Assembly: GCF_900109565.1 (NCBI RefSeq)
Contig: NZ_FNZZ01000001.1
Span: forward strand, 558,001-622,000
Source: Sphingomonas palmae
Lineage (GTDB): Bacteria; Pseudomonadota; Alphaproteobacteria; Sphingomonadales; Sphingomonadaceae
Reading direction: 5' to 3'
DNA: 64,000 nt
Made by a program: the position numbers and the translations under genes. The notes beneath the pieces were generated by a model, which worked only from the letters and a program-made list of their open reading frames with translations, was not told where the DNA came from and did no database searches. Below, piece after piece: positions 1 to 7,618 of this stretch (its first letter is position 1; the number at the start of each line of letters is the position of its first letter).

Positions 1-1353
1 GCCGATGTCGATCGGGCGCGGCAGGAACGGCACCGGGCTGGACGGATCGGACACGTAGCTGGTGCTGCCCGCGGCTGCCGGCTTGTCGAATGATGCCGCG
101 CCGTTCGCGCCCAGGTACAGCGGCGTCGGCGTGCCCATCGGCCATTTCGGCGACACCTCCCACCGGTTCGCACCCGTGGCATAGGTCAGCACCGGCGGGA
201 TCGTCGCGGGGGCGCCGCGCAGATAATGGTCGAAGAATGGCTTCATGTAGCGCTGGCGGAATTGCAGCGCCGTGTCGCCATTAAAGGTCAGCGCGCCCAG
301 ATCGTAGCCGTAATGGTTGACGCCCGAGTGCCGCCACGGCCCGATCACCAGCGACACCATGTTGTTGCCCGTGTCCTTCGGCTCGAGCGCGTCATAGACC
401 GCGGGCGCGCCGTAGCTGTCCTCCTGGTCCCACTGCCCGACGACCAGCATCGTCGGCACCGTCAGCGGGCGCGCCGCCATCCACTTGTCGACCGCCTGCA
501 ACGACCAGAAATCGGTGTAGGCGGGGTTCTCCATCACCTTTCGGACGGTCGGGTAGTTCTCGATCCCCCATTTGCGCGCGTAATCGCCGATCGAGCCTGC
601 GTTCAGATAGGTGGTGTAATCGTCCCCCGCCCCGCGCGCGATCTTGGCGCCCGCGTCGCCGTGGCCGGTGCTCATCTCCACCGCGTAATCGAGCGTGCCG
701 ACGCGGAACGCGCCGTTGTGGAAATCGTCGTCGCCGATCCAGGTGTCGACCATAGGGCTCTGCGGCATTGCGGCTTTCAGCGCCGGGTGCGGGTTGATCT
801 CCGCCATCAGCGTGGTGAAACCAAGGTAGCTGCTGCCGATCACGCCGACCTTGCCGTTCCCCTCCGGCACGTTCTTCACCAACCAGTCGATCGTGTCGTA
901 CGCGTCGGTCGACTCGTCGATGCCGGTCGAGTTAAGCGGACCCGACAGCGGGCGCGTCATCACGAACGTGCCTTCGGAATGGTGCATCCCGCGGATGTCC
1001 TGATAGACCCGGACATAGCCGTCGTCGACGAACTCCGCGTCCATCACCGGCAGGATGTCGACCAGCCGCTGGCTGGCGGTGCGCGCGGTCGATCCCGCCG
1101 CGTCATAGGGCGTGCGCGACAAGAGGATCGGGCCGTTCCGCGTCCCCTTCTTCATCAGGATAACGGTGTACAGCTTCGTTCCGTCGCGCATCGGCACCAT
1201 AACGACGCGCTTGATGTAGTCCGCCTCCGGCCTGACCTGATCGTAGGAAGCGACCACGTCGGGGGTCATCGGCGTCACCCGCTCCTGCGCGTGGGCGAGC
1301 CCGATCGGGGCGGCAGAGAGCGCGAGCGCGGCGAGTGGGAGGCGAAGCGTCAT
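1..1353 (-). CDS. CocE/NonD family ester hydrolase, secreted (3' end beyond window)
   Basis: The leftward frame from ATG at 1353 stays open to the window edge, giving the first 451 residues; the C-terminus is missing. It starts with a signal peptide (about 23 residues, ending Ala-His-Ala-Gln), so the enzyme is probably periplasmic. An alpha/beta-hydrolase body follows, with the sequence GSSYLG at residues 173-178. This matches the nucleophile elbow of alpha-amino-acid ester hydrolases and glutaryl-7-ACA acylases (usually GSSYEG, Ser at about 175). The stretches YQDIRG and GPWRHSG are also typical of the X-Pro dipeptidyl-peptidase (S15)/CocE group. The likely role is hydrolysis of an ester or amide of a small acyl or amino acid; the substrate cannot be read. 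A Leu replaces the usual Glu after the motif Tyr, which could alter specificity. Confidence 0.88.
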   Translation of the reverse strand, partial: MTLRLPLAALALSAAPIGLAHAQERVTPMTPDVVASYDQVRPEADYIKRVVMVPMRDGTKLYTVILMKKGTRNGPILLSRTPYDAAGSTARTASQRLVDILPVMDAEFVDDGYVRVYQDIRGMHHSEGTFVMTRPLSGPLNSTGIDESTDAYDTIDWLVKNVPEGNGKVGVIGSSYLGFTTLMAEINPHPALKAAMPQSPMVDTWIGDDDFHNGAFRVGTLDYAVEMSTGHGDAGAKIARGAGDDYTTYLNAGSIGDYARKWGIENYPTVRKVMENPAYTDFWSLQAVDKWMAARPLTVPTMLVVGQWDQEDSYGAPAVYDALEPKDTGNNMVSLVIGPWRHSGVNHYGYDLGALTFNGDTALQFRQRYMKPFFDHYLRGAPATIPPVLTYATGANRWEVSPKWPMGTPTPLYLGANGAASFDKPAAAGSTSYVSDPSSPVPFLPRPIDIG

Positions 1354-1405
1354 GGTGCAGGCGTATCGCGTCGCCCGCGCCCCCGCAACGCGGCGATGAA
1401 CGACT

Positions 1406-2404
1406 TTGCGACACATTTGTTTACGTGGCCACACTGCACCGGGAACCACGACGCTGTCCGACCTTACCGCGCGCATTCGCGAGAACATCGTCCTGTTCGG
1501 CGCGCTCGCCGCCAACCTAGGCATCGCGGTGGCGAAGTTCGTCGCGGCCGGCATCACCGGCTCGTCCTCGATGCTGACCGAGGGCGTCCACTCGGTCGTC
1601 GACAGCGGCAACCAGGTGCTGCTGCTCTACGGACAGAAACGCGCCAAGCGCGCGCCGGACGCGGCGCACCCGTTCGGCTACGGGCGCGAGCTGTACTTCT
1701 GGGCCTTTGTGGTCGCGATCCTGATCTTCGCGGTCGGCGCGGGCGTGTCGGTATACGAGGGCTACCTCCACATCGTCGAGCCCGAGGAGCTGACCGACCC
1801 GACGATCAACTACATCGTGATTGCGGTGTCAGCGGCGATGGAAGGCTCGTCGTGGTGGATCGCGCGGCGCGAGTTCAAGGAGGCGAAGGGCGATCTCGGC
1901 TGGTGGGAAGCGATCCACCAGTCGAAGGACCCGCCGGGATTCATCGTCCTGTTCGAAGATTCGGCCGCGCTCGCCGGGTTGCTGATCGCCGCGATCGGCG
2001 TCTTCGCCAGCCACGCGCTCGGCGAACCCCGGATCGATGGCTACGCCTCGATCGCGATCGGCGGCGTGCTCGGCATCGTGGCGGTGCTGCTGGCGCGCGA
2101 GGCCAAGGGACTGCTGATCGGCGAGCGCGCCGATCCGCGCGTGGTCGCCCGTGTGCGGGAGATCGTCTCGACCTATCCCGCGATCACCGCGGTCAATCAC
2201 GTCCGCACGATCCACACCGCGCCCGACAGCATCTTCGTTGCGATCAGCGCCGATTTCGACGACACTCTGACGATGGGTGAGGGCGAGACGATGATCGAGC
2301 AAATCGAGCAGGCGCTGAAGAAGGCCGAACCGCGGCTGTCGTCGATCTACATTCGTCCCGAGAAGGCGAGCGAGGCAGTAAGCGACGGAGCAGGTGGCCA
2401 GTGA
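1406..2404 (+). CDS. Cation diffusion facilitator transporter, ZnT9-like
   Basis: 332 residues with several membrane segments and a cytoplasmic C-terminal domain, as in cation diffusion facilitators (proton-coupled divalent metal export). Metal-site candidates are EGVHSVVDSGN in the second membrane helix (HxxxD) and FEDSAALAG in the fifth. The second motif has Glu-Asp in place of the His-x3-Asp of zinc exporters, a pattern I associate with the ZnT9-like subgroup, so the metal is uncertain. ATG at 1406 is the only ATG in frame and lacks a clear ribosome-binding site; the conserved part begins near residue 18, so the true start may be an alternative codon further in. The stop overlaps the GTG start of the next gene by 4 bases, suggesting coupled translation. 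Confidence 0.87.
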   Translation: MRHICLRGHTAPGTTTLSDLTARIRENIVLFGALAANLGIAVAKFVAAGITGSSSMLTEGVHSVVDSGNQVLLLYGQKRAKRAPDAAHPFGYGRELYFWAFVVAILIFAVGAGVSVYEGYLHIVEPEELTDPTINYIVIAVSAAMEGSSWWIARREFKEAKGDLGWWEAIHQSKDPPGFIVLFEDSAALAGLLIAAIGVFASHALGEPRIDGYASIAIGGVLGIVAVLLAREAKGLLIGERADPRVVARVREIVSTYPAITAVNHVRTIHTAPDSIFVAISADFDDTLTMGEGETMIEQIEQALKKAEPRLSSIYIRPEKASEAVSDGAGGQ

Positions 2405-3042
2405 GGACGATGCAACGACTGGTCGGCACGTTCTCGGCGCTGCTGCTGCTCGTCACTGCGCTGCCCGCTCGGGCGGCGGTGACAATCACCTTCTGGAACC
2501 GCGATTTCGGCATCTATTTCCCGCACGCCTTCTTCACGCTGCGCGGCACGCCCGATCGCGGCGGGCCGGCGGTGGACGGCAGCTACGGCTTCACCGCGCA
2601 GTCGGTCAGCCCGGCACTGCTGTTCGGCAACGTCAAAGGCCGCGTCGAGACACCGAAGCTCGCCTACATGCAGGGCAGCCACGCCCGCTTCGCCGTCACG
2701 CTGACCGACGCGGGATATGACGCGATCCTTCGCCTGATCGCCGGCTGGAGCGAGAAGACGGGCGACAGCACCTACAACCTCGGCAAGCGCAACTGCGTGC
2801 ACTTCGTCCGCGAGGCGGCGCGTGCGAGCGGACTCGAGGGGCTCGACCATCCCAAGCTGATGAAGAAGCCGACCAGCTTCCTGTCCGCGGTGGAGAGCGC
2901 CAATGCCGGGCACGTCATCGTTATCGACAAGATCGGCAAGGAATATCTCGCCTCCTTGCCCCCGATCGATGGTATCCGGCCGATCGACGCGCCGGTTTCC
3001 GACCCCGGCACGATGAAGGGCAAGAAGCCTTCCGCAGAATAA
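2401..3042 (+). CDS. Exported protein with NC.HF motif, possible permuted papain-fold enzyme
   Basis: 213 residues starting at GTG 2401, overlapping the stop of the CDF gene (GTGA). A signal peptide ends near Ala-Arg-Ala at residues 23-25. Two candidate catalytic positions stand out: His42 in FPHAFFTLRG and Cys132 in GKRNCVHFV. His before Cys, and the resemblance of NCVHFV to the NCEHFV motif of LRAT/H-REV107 proteins, fit a circularly permuted NlpC/P60-like papain fold. If correct this would be a periplasmic thiol hydrolase or acyltransferase. The family match is by motif only. The overlap with a metal transporter gene suggests shared expression, not necessarily shared function. Confidence 0.72.
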   Translation: MRTMQRLVGTFSALLLLVTALPARAAVTITFWNRDFGIYFPHAFFTLRGTPDRGGPAVDGSYGFTAQSVSPALLFGNVKGRVETPKLAYMQGSHARFAVTLTDAGYDAILRLIAGWSEKTGDSTYNLGKRNCVHFVREAARASGLEGLDHPKLMKKPTSFLSAVESANAGHVIVIDKIGKEYLASLPPIDGIRPIDAPVSDPGTMKGKKPSAE

Positions 3043-3052
3043 GGGCATTAGC

Positions 3053-3712
3053 TCAGGCTGGCACCAGCTCGAGCACGTCCAGCGTCGACTCGAAGGCGGG
3101 GTAAGGCTGCACCAACCGCCAGCGCTGCGGACCGATCCGCTCGACCCAGCCGGCTACATCGCGGGTCGTGTCGCGGCCGTAGCGCATCGCACTGCGTTCA
3201 TCGCCTAATGCGATCGTGCCCAGGAACACGGCACGCGATGTGTCCGAGGGATAGATCGTTCCGCTGATGCGCTGAGATCCGGTCAGCTTGGCGAGCGACA
3301 CGCCGTTCTCATCCGAGGCGATGCGGCAGCGGAAGAACGGATAGGCGACATAGTCGAGCCCGGCGGCTGTTTTGGCACCCAGCTTGACCGTTCGGCAGCG
3401 GTAATCGCCCGCAGGCGGCACCGGATCGGACAGCGCCGCGTCATAGGCGTATAGCGCCGGGTCGGCATCGATCTTGGCGCCTGCCCCGCCAGCCCGCGCC
3501 TTCTGCAAGGCAGCGATCCACGCAGTCCGCCATTCGCGAAGTCGCTGCCGGTCGGCGACGGTCGCGATGGCACGCCAATCTTGCACGCCGGTTGCGGGTT
3601 CTGCCGCTGCCTGCTCACTTACCGAGCGAACCGATGTACCAACGTCCTTGCCGCCGCATCCGCCGAGCGCCACCAGCGCGAGACCGGCGCAGGCGAGGCG
3701 CGCAATCGTCAC
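3053..3712 (-). CDS. Lipoprotein, DUF4893-like
   Basis: 219 residues from GTG at 3712. The N-terminus is a lipoprotein signal with lipobox Leu-Gly-Gly-Cys (Cys19), so the protein is probably membrane-anchored in the periplasm. The mature part has a helical segment rich in Trp and Arg (residues about 45-70), then a beta-rich segment with paired Cys (YRCRTVKLG and FFRCRIAS) and a conserved-looking RYGRDTTRDVAGWVERIG stretch. It resembles the sphingomonad DUF4893 family, function unknown; this assignment is from memory of the family's appearance. The GTG overlaps the stop of the 3-hydroxybutyrate dehydrogenase gene by 4 bases (GTGA), which fixes the start and implies translational coupling. Confidence 0.78.
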   Translation of the reverse strand: MTIARLACAGLALVALGGCGGKDVGTSVRSVSEQAAAEPATGVQDWRAIATVADRQRLREWRTAWIAALQKARAGGAGAKIDADPALYAYDAALSDPVPPAGDYRCRTVKLGAKTAAGLDYVAYPFFRCRIASDENGVSLAKLTGSQRISGTIYPSDTSRAVFLGTIALGDERSAMRYGRDTTRDVAGWVERIGPQRWRLVQPYPAFESTLDVLELVPA

Positions 3713-4494
3713 GCCGCGGTCCAGCCACCGTCGGCAGACAGATTGGCGCCGGTGATCGCCTTTGCTTCCTCGCGGCACAGGAACAGCGCGAAGGCGGCGA
3801 CCTGTTCGGGCGTCACGAACTCCTTGGTCGGCTGAGCGGCGAGCAGCACGTCGTTCATCACCTGCTCGCGCGTCATCCCGCGCGCCTTCATCGTGTCGGG
3901 TATCTGGCTCTCGACAAGCGGCGTCCAGACATAACCGGGCGAGATGCAGTTGACGGTGATGCCGTGCGTCGCATTTTCCAGCGCCACCGCCTTGGTCAGC
4001 CCGGCGACGCCGTGCTTGGCCGCGACGTACGCCGCCTTGTTGGGGCTCGCGACGAGGCTGTGCGCGCTCGCCGTCGTGATGATCCGGCCCCAGCCGCGCT
4101 CGCGCATCAGCGGCACCGCCGCGCGGATCGCGTGGAACGCGCTCGACAGATTGATCGCGAGGATCGCGTCCCATTTCTCGACCGGAAACTCGTGAACCGG
4201 CGCGACATGCTGGGTACCGGCATTGTTGACCAGGATGTCGGGTCCACCCAGTTCCGCGTGGCAGCGCGTTACCATCGCCGCGATCTCGTCGGGCCTGGTC
4301 ATGTCGGCGGCATCGTGGAGCACGCGGACGCCGCTCGACGCCTCCAGCTCGGCGCGGGTCGCCTCGATCGCCTCTGCCTCGCCCAACCCGTTCAGCATGA
4401 CACTCGCGCCCTCCGCGGCGAGCGCATGCGCGATCGCGAGACCGATGCCCGACGTCGACCCCGTGACGATCGCGCTCTTACCTTGCAGGAACAT
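3709..4494 (-). CDS. bdhA: 3-hydroxybutyrate dehydrogenase
   Basis: 261 residues, a classical short-chain dehydrogenase. The cofactor motif TGSTSGIG is at residues 11-18, NNAG at 90-93, and the catalytic Ser143, Tyr156 and Lys160 are in place (YVAAK). The 260-residue length, the start LQGKSAIVTGSTSGIG and the region LAAQPTKEFV near the C-terminus are characteristic of D-3-hydroxybutyrate dehydrogenases, which oxidise 3-hydroxybutyrate to acetoacetate with NAD+ during polyhydroxybutyrate use. A phasin-like gene at 61.2 kb fits polymer storage. The ATG at 4494 is preceded by a GGAG-type ribosome site. The reading frame stays open further upstream, but nothing there resembles this family. Confidence 0.92.
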   Translation of the reverse strand: MFLQGKSAIVTGSTSGIGLAIAHALAAEGASVMLNGLGEAEAIEATRAELEASSGVRVLHDAADMTRPDEIAAMVTRCHAELGGPDILVNNAGTQHVAPVHEFPVEKWDAILAINLSSAFHAIRAAVPLMRERGWGRIITTASAHSLVASPNKAAYVAAKHGVAGLTKAVALENATHGITVNCISPGYVWTPLVESQIPDTMKARGMTREQVMNDVLLAAQPTKEFVTPEQVAAFALFLCREEAKAITGANLSADGGWTAA

Positions 4495-4602
4495 CGGCTC
4501 ACTCTCCTCCCCGCCTGCATCGGGCAGACGCGCGCCGCTTGCAACCCGAAGCGCGCCGCCGGGTTCATGCCGCAACAGAAACGATTGGCAGGGAGTGGGC
4601 CG

Positions 4603-5511
4603 ATGCGGCTCGACGATTACGACAATGACATCGACGTCGGCGATGCCACGTCGCGCGGCAGCTTCGGCGGAGGCGGCGGCGGAGGGCTGCTCTTCGGGCT
4701 GCTGCCGCTGATCGGCAGCCGCTTCGGCTGCGGCGGGATCGTGGTCGTGCTGATCCTGTTCGCGGTGTTCGGCGGAGGGCTTGGCGGCCTCGGCGGGTTG
4801 CTCGGCGGCGGCGGCAGCGCACCGTCGAGCCAGGTAGGCCAGCAATCGGGCGGCGGCAGCGTGCAGCAGGTCTGCGACGCCAGCCCCGAGCGACGCGCGA
4901 CCTGCAACGCGTTCAGCAACGTCGAGAATACGTGGGAGCAGATCTTCGCGCAGTCGGGCGAGCGCTTCCGCGCGCCTGGCCTGCGCTTCTTCAATGGACA
5001 GGGTAGATCAGGCTGCGGCGCGGCGCAGAGCGCGATGGGTCCATTCTACTGCCCGACCGACAGCGACATCTACCTCGACACCGACTTCTTCAACGAACTG
5101 ACCAACCGCTTCAAGGCGCCGGGCGATTTCGCGCGATATTACGTCGTGGCGCACGAATTCGGCCACCACATCCAGAACTTGCTCGGCACGTCTGACAAGG
5201 TGCAGCAGATCCAGCGCAGCAGCGGCGAGGCCGAGGGCAATGCCGCCTCGGTGCGGCTCGAGCTGCAGGCCGACTGCTACGCCGGCGTGTGGGCGGCGAA
5301 GAACCGCGACCGGCTCGAGCCCGGCGACGTGGAAGAAGGCATGCGCGCCGCGCAGGCGATCGGCGACGACACGCTGCAGCGCGAGGCGCAGGGTCGCGTC
5401 GTGCCCGACAGCTTCACCCACGGCACCTCGGCGCAGCGCCAGTTCTGGCTGCGCAAGGGGATGGAGAGCGGCGATCCCGCGGCGTGCGACACCTTCTCGG
5501 GCGCGATCTGA
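4603..5511 (+). CDS. Neutral zinc metallopeptidase, YpfJ-like membrane protein
   Basis: 302 residues. Residues 1-20 are cytoplasmic and acidic, followed by a Gly-rich stretch, one hydrophobic membrane segment (about 46-64) and a second Gly-rich stretch, then a periplasmic domain. The motif HEFGHH at 184-189 is the HExxH zinc site, with Asp/Glu-rich QADCYAGVWA downstream. This is the layout of the putative neutral zinc metallopeptidase family (PF04228, E. coli YpfJ). The substrate is unknown. An AGGGAG sequence about 8 bases before the ATG at 4603 supports this start over an in-frame ATG at 4567. It faces the phosphomannose isomerase gene across a strong hairpin. Confidence 0.9.
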   Translation: MRLDDYDNDIDVGDATSRGSFGGGGGGGLLFGLLPLIGSRFGCGGIVVVLILFAVFGGGLGGLGGLLGGGGSAPSSQVGQQSGGGSVQQVCDASPERRATCNAFSNVENTWEQIFAQSGERFRAPGLRFFNGQGRSGCGAAQSAMGPFYCPTDSDIYLDTDFFNELTNRFKAPGDFARYYVVAHEFGHHIQNLLGTSDKVQQIQRSSGEAEGNAASVRLELQADCYAGVWAAKNRDRLEPGDVEEGMRAAQAIGDDTLQREAQGRVVPDSFTHGTSAQRQFWLRKGMESGDPAACDTFSGAI

Positions 5512-5519
5512 TGCAAGAA

Positions 5520-5548
5520 GGGGCGAGGTGCACGCAGCACCCCGCCCC
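5520..5548. terminator. Convergent hairpin terminator between metallopeptidase and phosphomannose isomerase
   Basis: A 12-base stem (GGGGCGAGGTGC against GCACCCCGCCCC, one mismatch) with a 5-base loop lies 9 bases after the metallopeptidase stop and 21 bases after the isomerase stop on the other strand. On the minus strand it is followed by CTTCTTGC, so it probably serves the isomerase gene best. Confidence 0.65.
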
Positions 5549-5569
5549 TCCACTCAGCATGTCGTCAGG

Positions 5570-6394
5570 TCAGAGTCGACGATCGCCGACATAGGCGAAC
5601 AGCAGGTCGGCATCGTTCGACGCGTGCAGCTTCTCCGCGCCGGTGACGGTCACGCACTCGCCAGCCTTCCACGCCACGCCTGCGACCACGCCCTCGCCCT
5701 TGATCGGCACCAGCCAGCCGGTCTTGCCCTCGGGCAGATCGATCTGCCGATCGCCGCCGGTCCAGCGTTCCAGCACGAACTTCGGCCCCTCGACCAGGAT
5801 CGTGCGACCCGGCTCGACCTCGCCCGGCGCGCTCGGCGGCGTCCAGGGCGTCAACTCGGCAACCGCAACCCCGTCGTCCAGGTGCAGTTCGCGCGGGCGG
5901 CCATAGTCGTACAGGCGGTAGGTCGTGTCGGAATTCTGCTGCACCTCGATCAGCGTCAGCCCCGCACCGATTGCGTGGATCACGCCCGAGTGCGAGTAGA
6001 AGAAGTCGCCCTTCTTCACCTTCTTCCAGTCCAGCTTGTGCTCGATCGACCCGTCAAGCGCGCTCTGGCGCAATTCATCAGCGGTCATCGGCGCGAGCGG
6101 CCCGATCGCGATCGTCGAATCGGGCTCGGCATCCAGGATCGTCCAGCACTCGTCCTTGCCGCGCGGCAGCCCGCGCTTCTGCGCTTCCTCGTCGGACGGG
6201 TGGTCCTGTACCGACAGCTTCTCGCTGGTGAACAGGTACTTGATCAGCAGCTCCGATTCTTCCGGGTGCGGCGACTGGAACCACACCTCGCCGATCGGCT
6301 CCGCGTCGGGCGCGGGATCGGGGAAGCCGGGATAGAGCGTGTGCCGGCCCCACGGCTTCTCGACGCGCTTGGTGGCAAGCAGGGTGGCGGGCAT
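5570..6394 (-). CDS. manA: Class I mannose-6-phosphate isomerase
   Basis: 274 residues. The protein starts KPWGRHTLYPGFP and contains the cupin metal-binding features of type I phosphomannose isomerases: IGEVWF, the QDHPSDE segment, GDFFYSHSGVIHAIG and LIEVQQNSDTTYRLYDYGRPR. These interconvert fructose-6-phosphate and mannose-6-phosphate and feed GDP-mannose synthesis. It is about 100 residues shorter than E. coli ManA, as is common for alphaproteobacterial and Bacillus-type enzymes. The guanylyltransferase of the same pathway is at 26.8 kb; no phosphomannomutase is in the window. The start at ATG 6394 is chosen because the conserved sequence begins within 13 residues of it. Confidence 0.9.
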   Translation of the reverse strand: MPATLLATKRVEKPWGRHTLYPGFPDPAPDAEPIGEVWFQSPHPEESELLIKYLFTSEKLSVQDHPSDEEAQKRGLPRGKDECWTILDAEPDSTIAIGPLAPMTADELRQSALDGSIEHKLDWKKVKKGDFFYSHSGVIHAIGAGLTLIEVQQNSDTTYRLYDYGRPRELHLDDGVAVAELTPWTPPSAPGEVEPGRTILVEGPKFVLERWTGGDRQIDLPEGKTGWLVPIKGEGVVAGVAWKAGECVTVTGAEKLHASNDADLLFAYVGDRRL

Positions 6395-6545
6395 GGGAAC
6401 TCCTGATGATGAGCGACAAAGGGTCGCAACGCGCGCGATAACAGGTCCGTTGCGCGCGCCAAGCAACAAAGCTGTCGCACCTGCGGCCCGCGCCTGTGCG
6501 AAAGCCGTTGTTCGCACGCGCTCGCTTGCGCTAAGGCCACCACCG

Positions 6546-7541
6546 ATGCGTAACCTTCCTGTCCGCGGCCTCTCGGTCGCGCTCATCGCCGCGCTAGCGC
6601 TTCCGATCGCCGGCTGTGCGCGCAACCGCGCCGGCAGCGATCTGCCCTATGTCGCGCGCGATGTCGGCACCTTGTACACCTCGGCCAAGACCCGGCTCGA
6701 TCAGGGGCGCTACAAGGAAGCCGCCGCGCTGTTCGACGAGGTCGAGCGTCAGCATCCTTATTCGGTCTGGGCGCGTCGCGCGCAGTTAATGGGCGCGTTC
6801 AGTTATTATCTCGCGCGCGATTACACCAACGCGATCCAGGGCGCGCAGCGCTTCCTGTCGGTTCACCCCGGCAACCGCGACGCGCCTTACGCTTATTACC
6901 TCGTCGCGATGAGCTATTACGAGCAGATCAGCGACGTGACGCGCGACCAGAAGATCACGACGCAGGCGCAGGATGCGCTCGGCGAACTCGTCCGGCGCTA
7001 TCCCAACACGCGCTACGCCGCCGATGCACGGTTGAAGCTCGACCTCGTTCGCGATCACCTCGCGGGCAAGGAGATGGAGGTCGGCCGCTTCTACGAACGT
7101 CGCCGCCAGTGGCTCGCCGCGACGCTGCGCTTCCGCAAGGTGATCGACGAGTATCAGACGACGACGCACGCGCCCGAGGCGCTGATGCGGCTGACCGAGA
7201 CGTACCTCGCGCTCGGCGTCCGCAACGAGGCGGAGAAGGCGGCGGCGGTGCTCGGTGCCAATTACCCCGGCTCGGACTGGTATCAGCGCGCTTACAAGTT
7301 GATGCGCGAATATCCCTCCACGCCGATCGCACCGCTCGCGCCCGGCGCGCAGGTCGTTCCGCCGGGTACCCGCACCACGACGATCGCGGGCGAAGCGACC
7401 ACCAGCGTCCCCGCCAAGGCCGATGCGCCCAATGCGGTCACGCCCGCGACCACCGGCGGCGATCCCGCAGGCACGCTGCCGCCCGACACCACCTCGCCCG
7501 CGAACACGCCCAATCCGACGTCGAGCACGCCGACGCCGTAA
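6546..7541 (+). CDS. bamD: Outer-membrane protein assembly factor BamD
   Basis: 331 residues. A lipoprotein signal ends in the lipobox Ile-Ala-Gly-Cys (Cys24). TPR-like helical repeats follow (LYTSAKTRLDQGRYKEAAALFDEVERQHPYSVWARRAQ region onwards) with the family features LMGAFSYYLARDY and GNRDAPYAYYLVAMSYYEQI. BamD is an outer-membrane lipoprotein partnering BamA in beta-barrel insertion. The last 75 residues are Pro/Thr/Ala-rich and low in complexity, an extension often seen in sphingomonads. The next gene is recN, 77 bases downstream; bamD-recN is a common alphaproteobacterial order. Confidence 0.95.
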   Translation: MRNLPVRGLSVALIAALALPIAGCARNRAGSDLPYVARDVGTLYTSAKTRLDQGRYKEAAALFDEVERQHPYSVWARRAQLMGAFSYYLARDYTNAIQGAQRFLSVHPGNRDAPYAYYLVAMSYYEQISDVTRDQKITTQAQDALGELVRRYPNTRYAADARLKLDLVRDHLAGKEMEVGRFYERRRQWLAATLRFRKVIDEYQTTTHAPEALMRLTETYLALGVRNEAEKAAAVLGANYPGSDWYQRAYKLMREYPSTPIAPLAPGAQVVPPGTRTTTIAGEATTSVPAKADAPNAVTPATTGGDPAGTLPPDTTSPANTPNPTSSTPTP

Positions 7542-7618
7542 TCGCGCGGGCGGTGGATCAGCGTGGAACAAAAGGGGGTAACGTCGCGCCCGATCTGCGC
7601 TAAAGGCGTTGGTTACTC

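Noticed and set aside
226..2280. A long rightward open frame (684 codons).
   Set aside because: It is antisense to the CocE hydrolase and in another frame of the CDF gene. The translation is Arg-rich without any domain, a shadow of high-GC coding.
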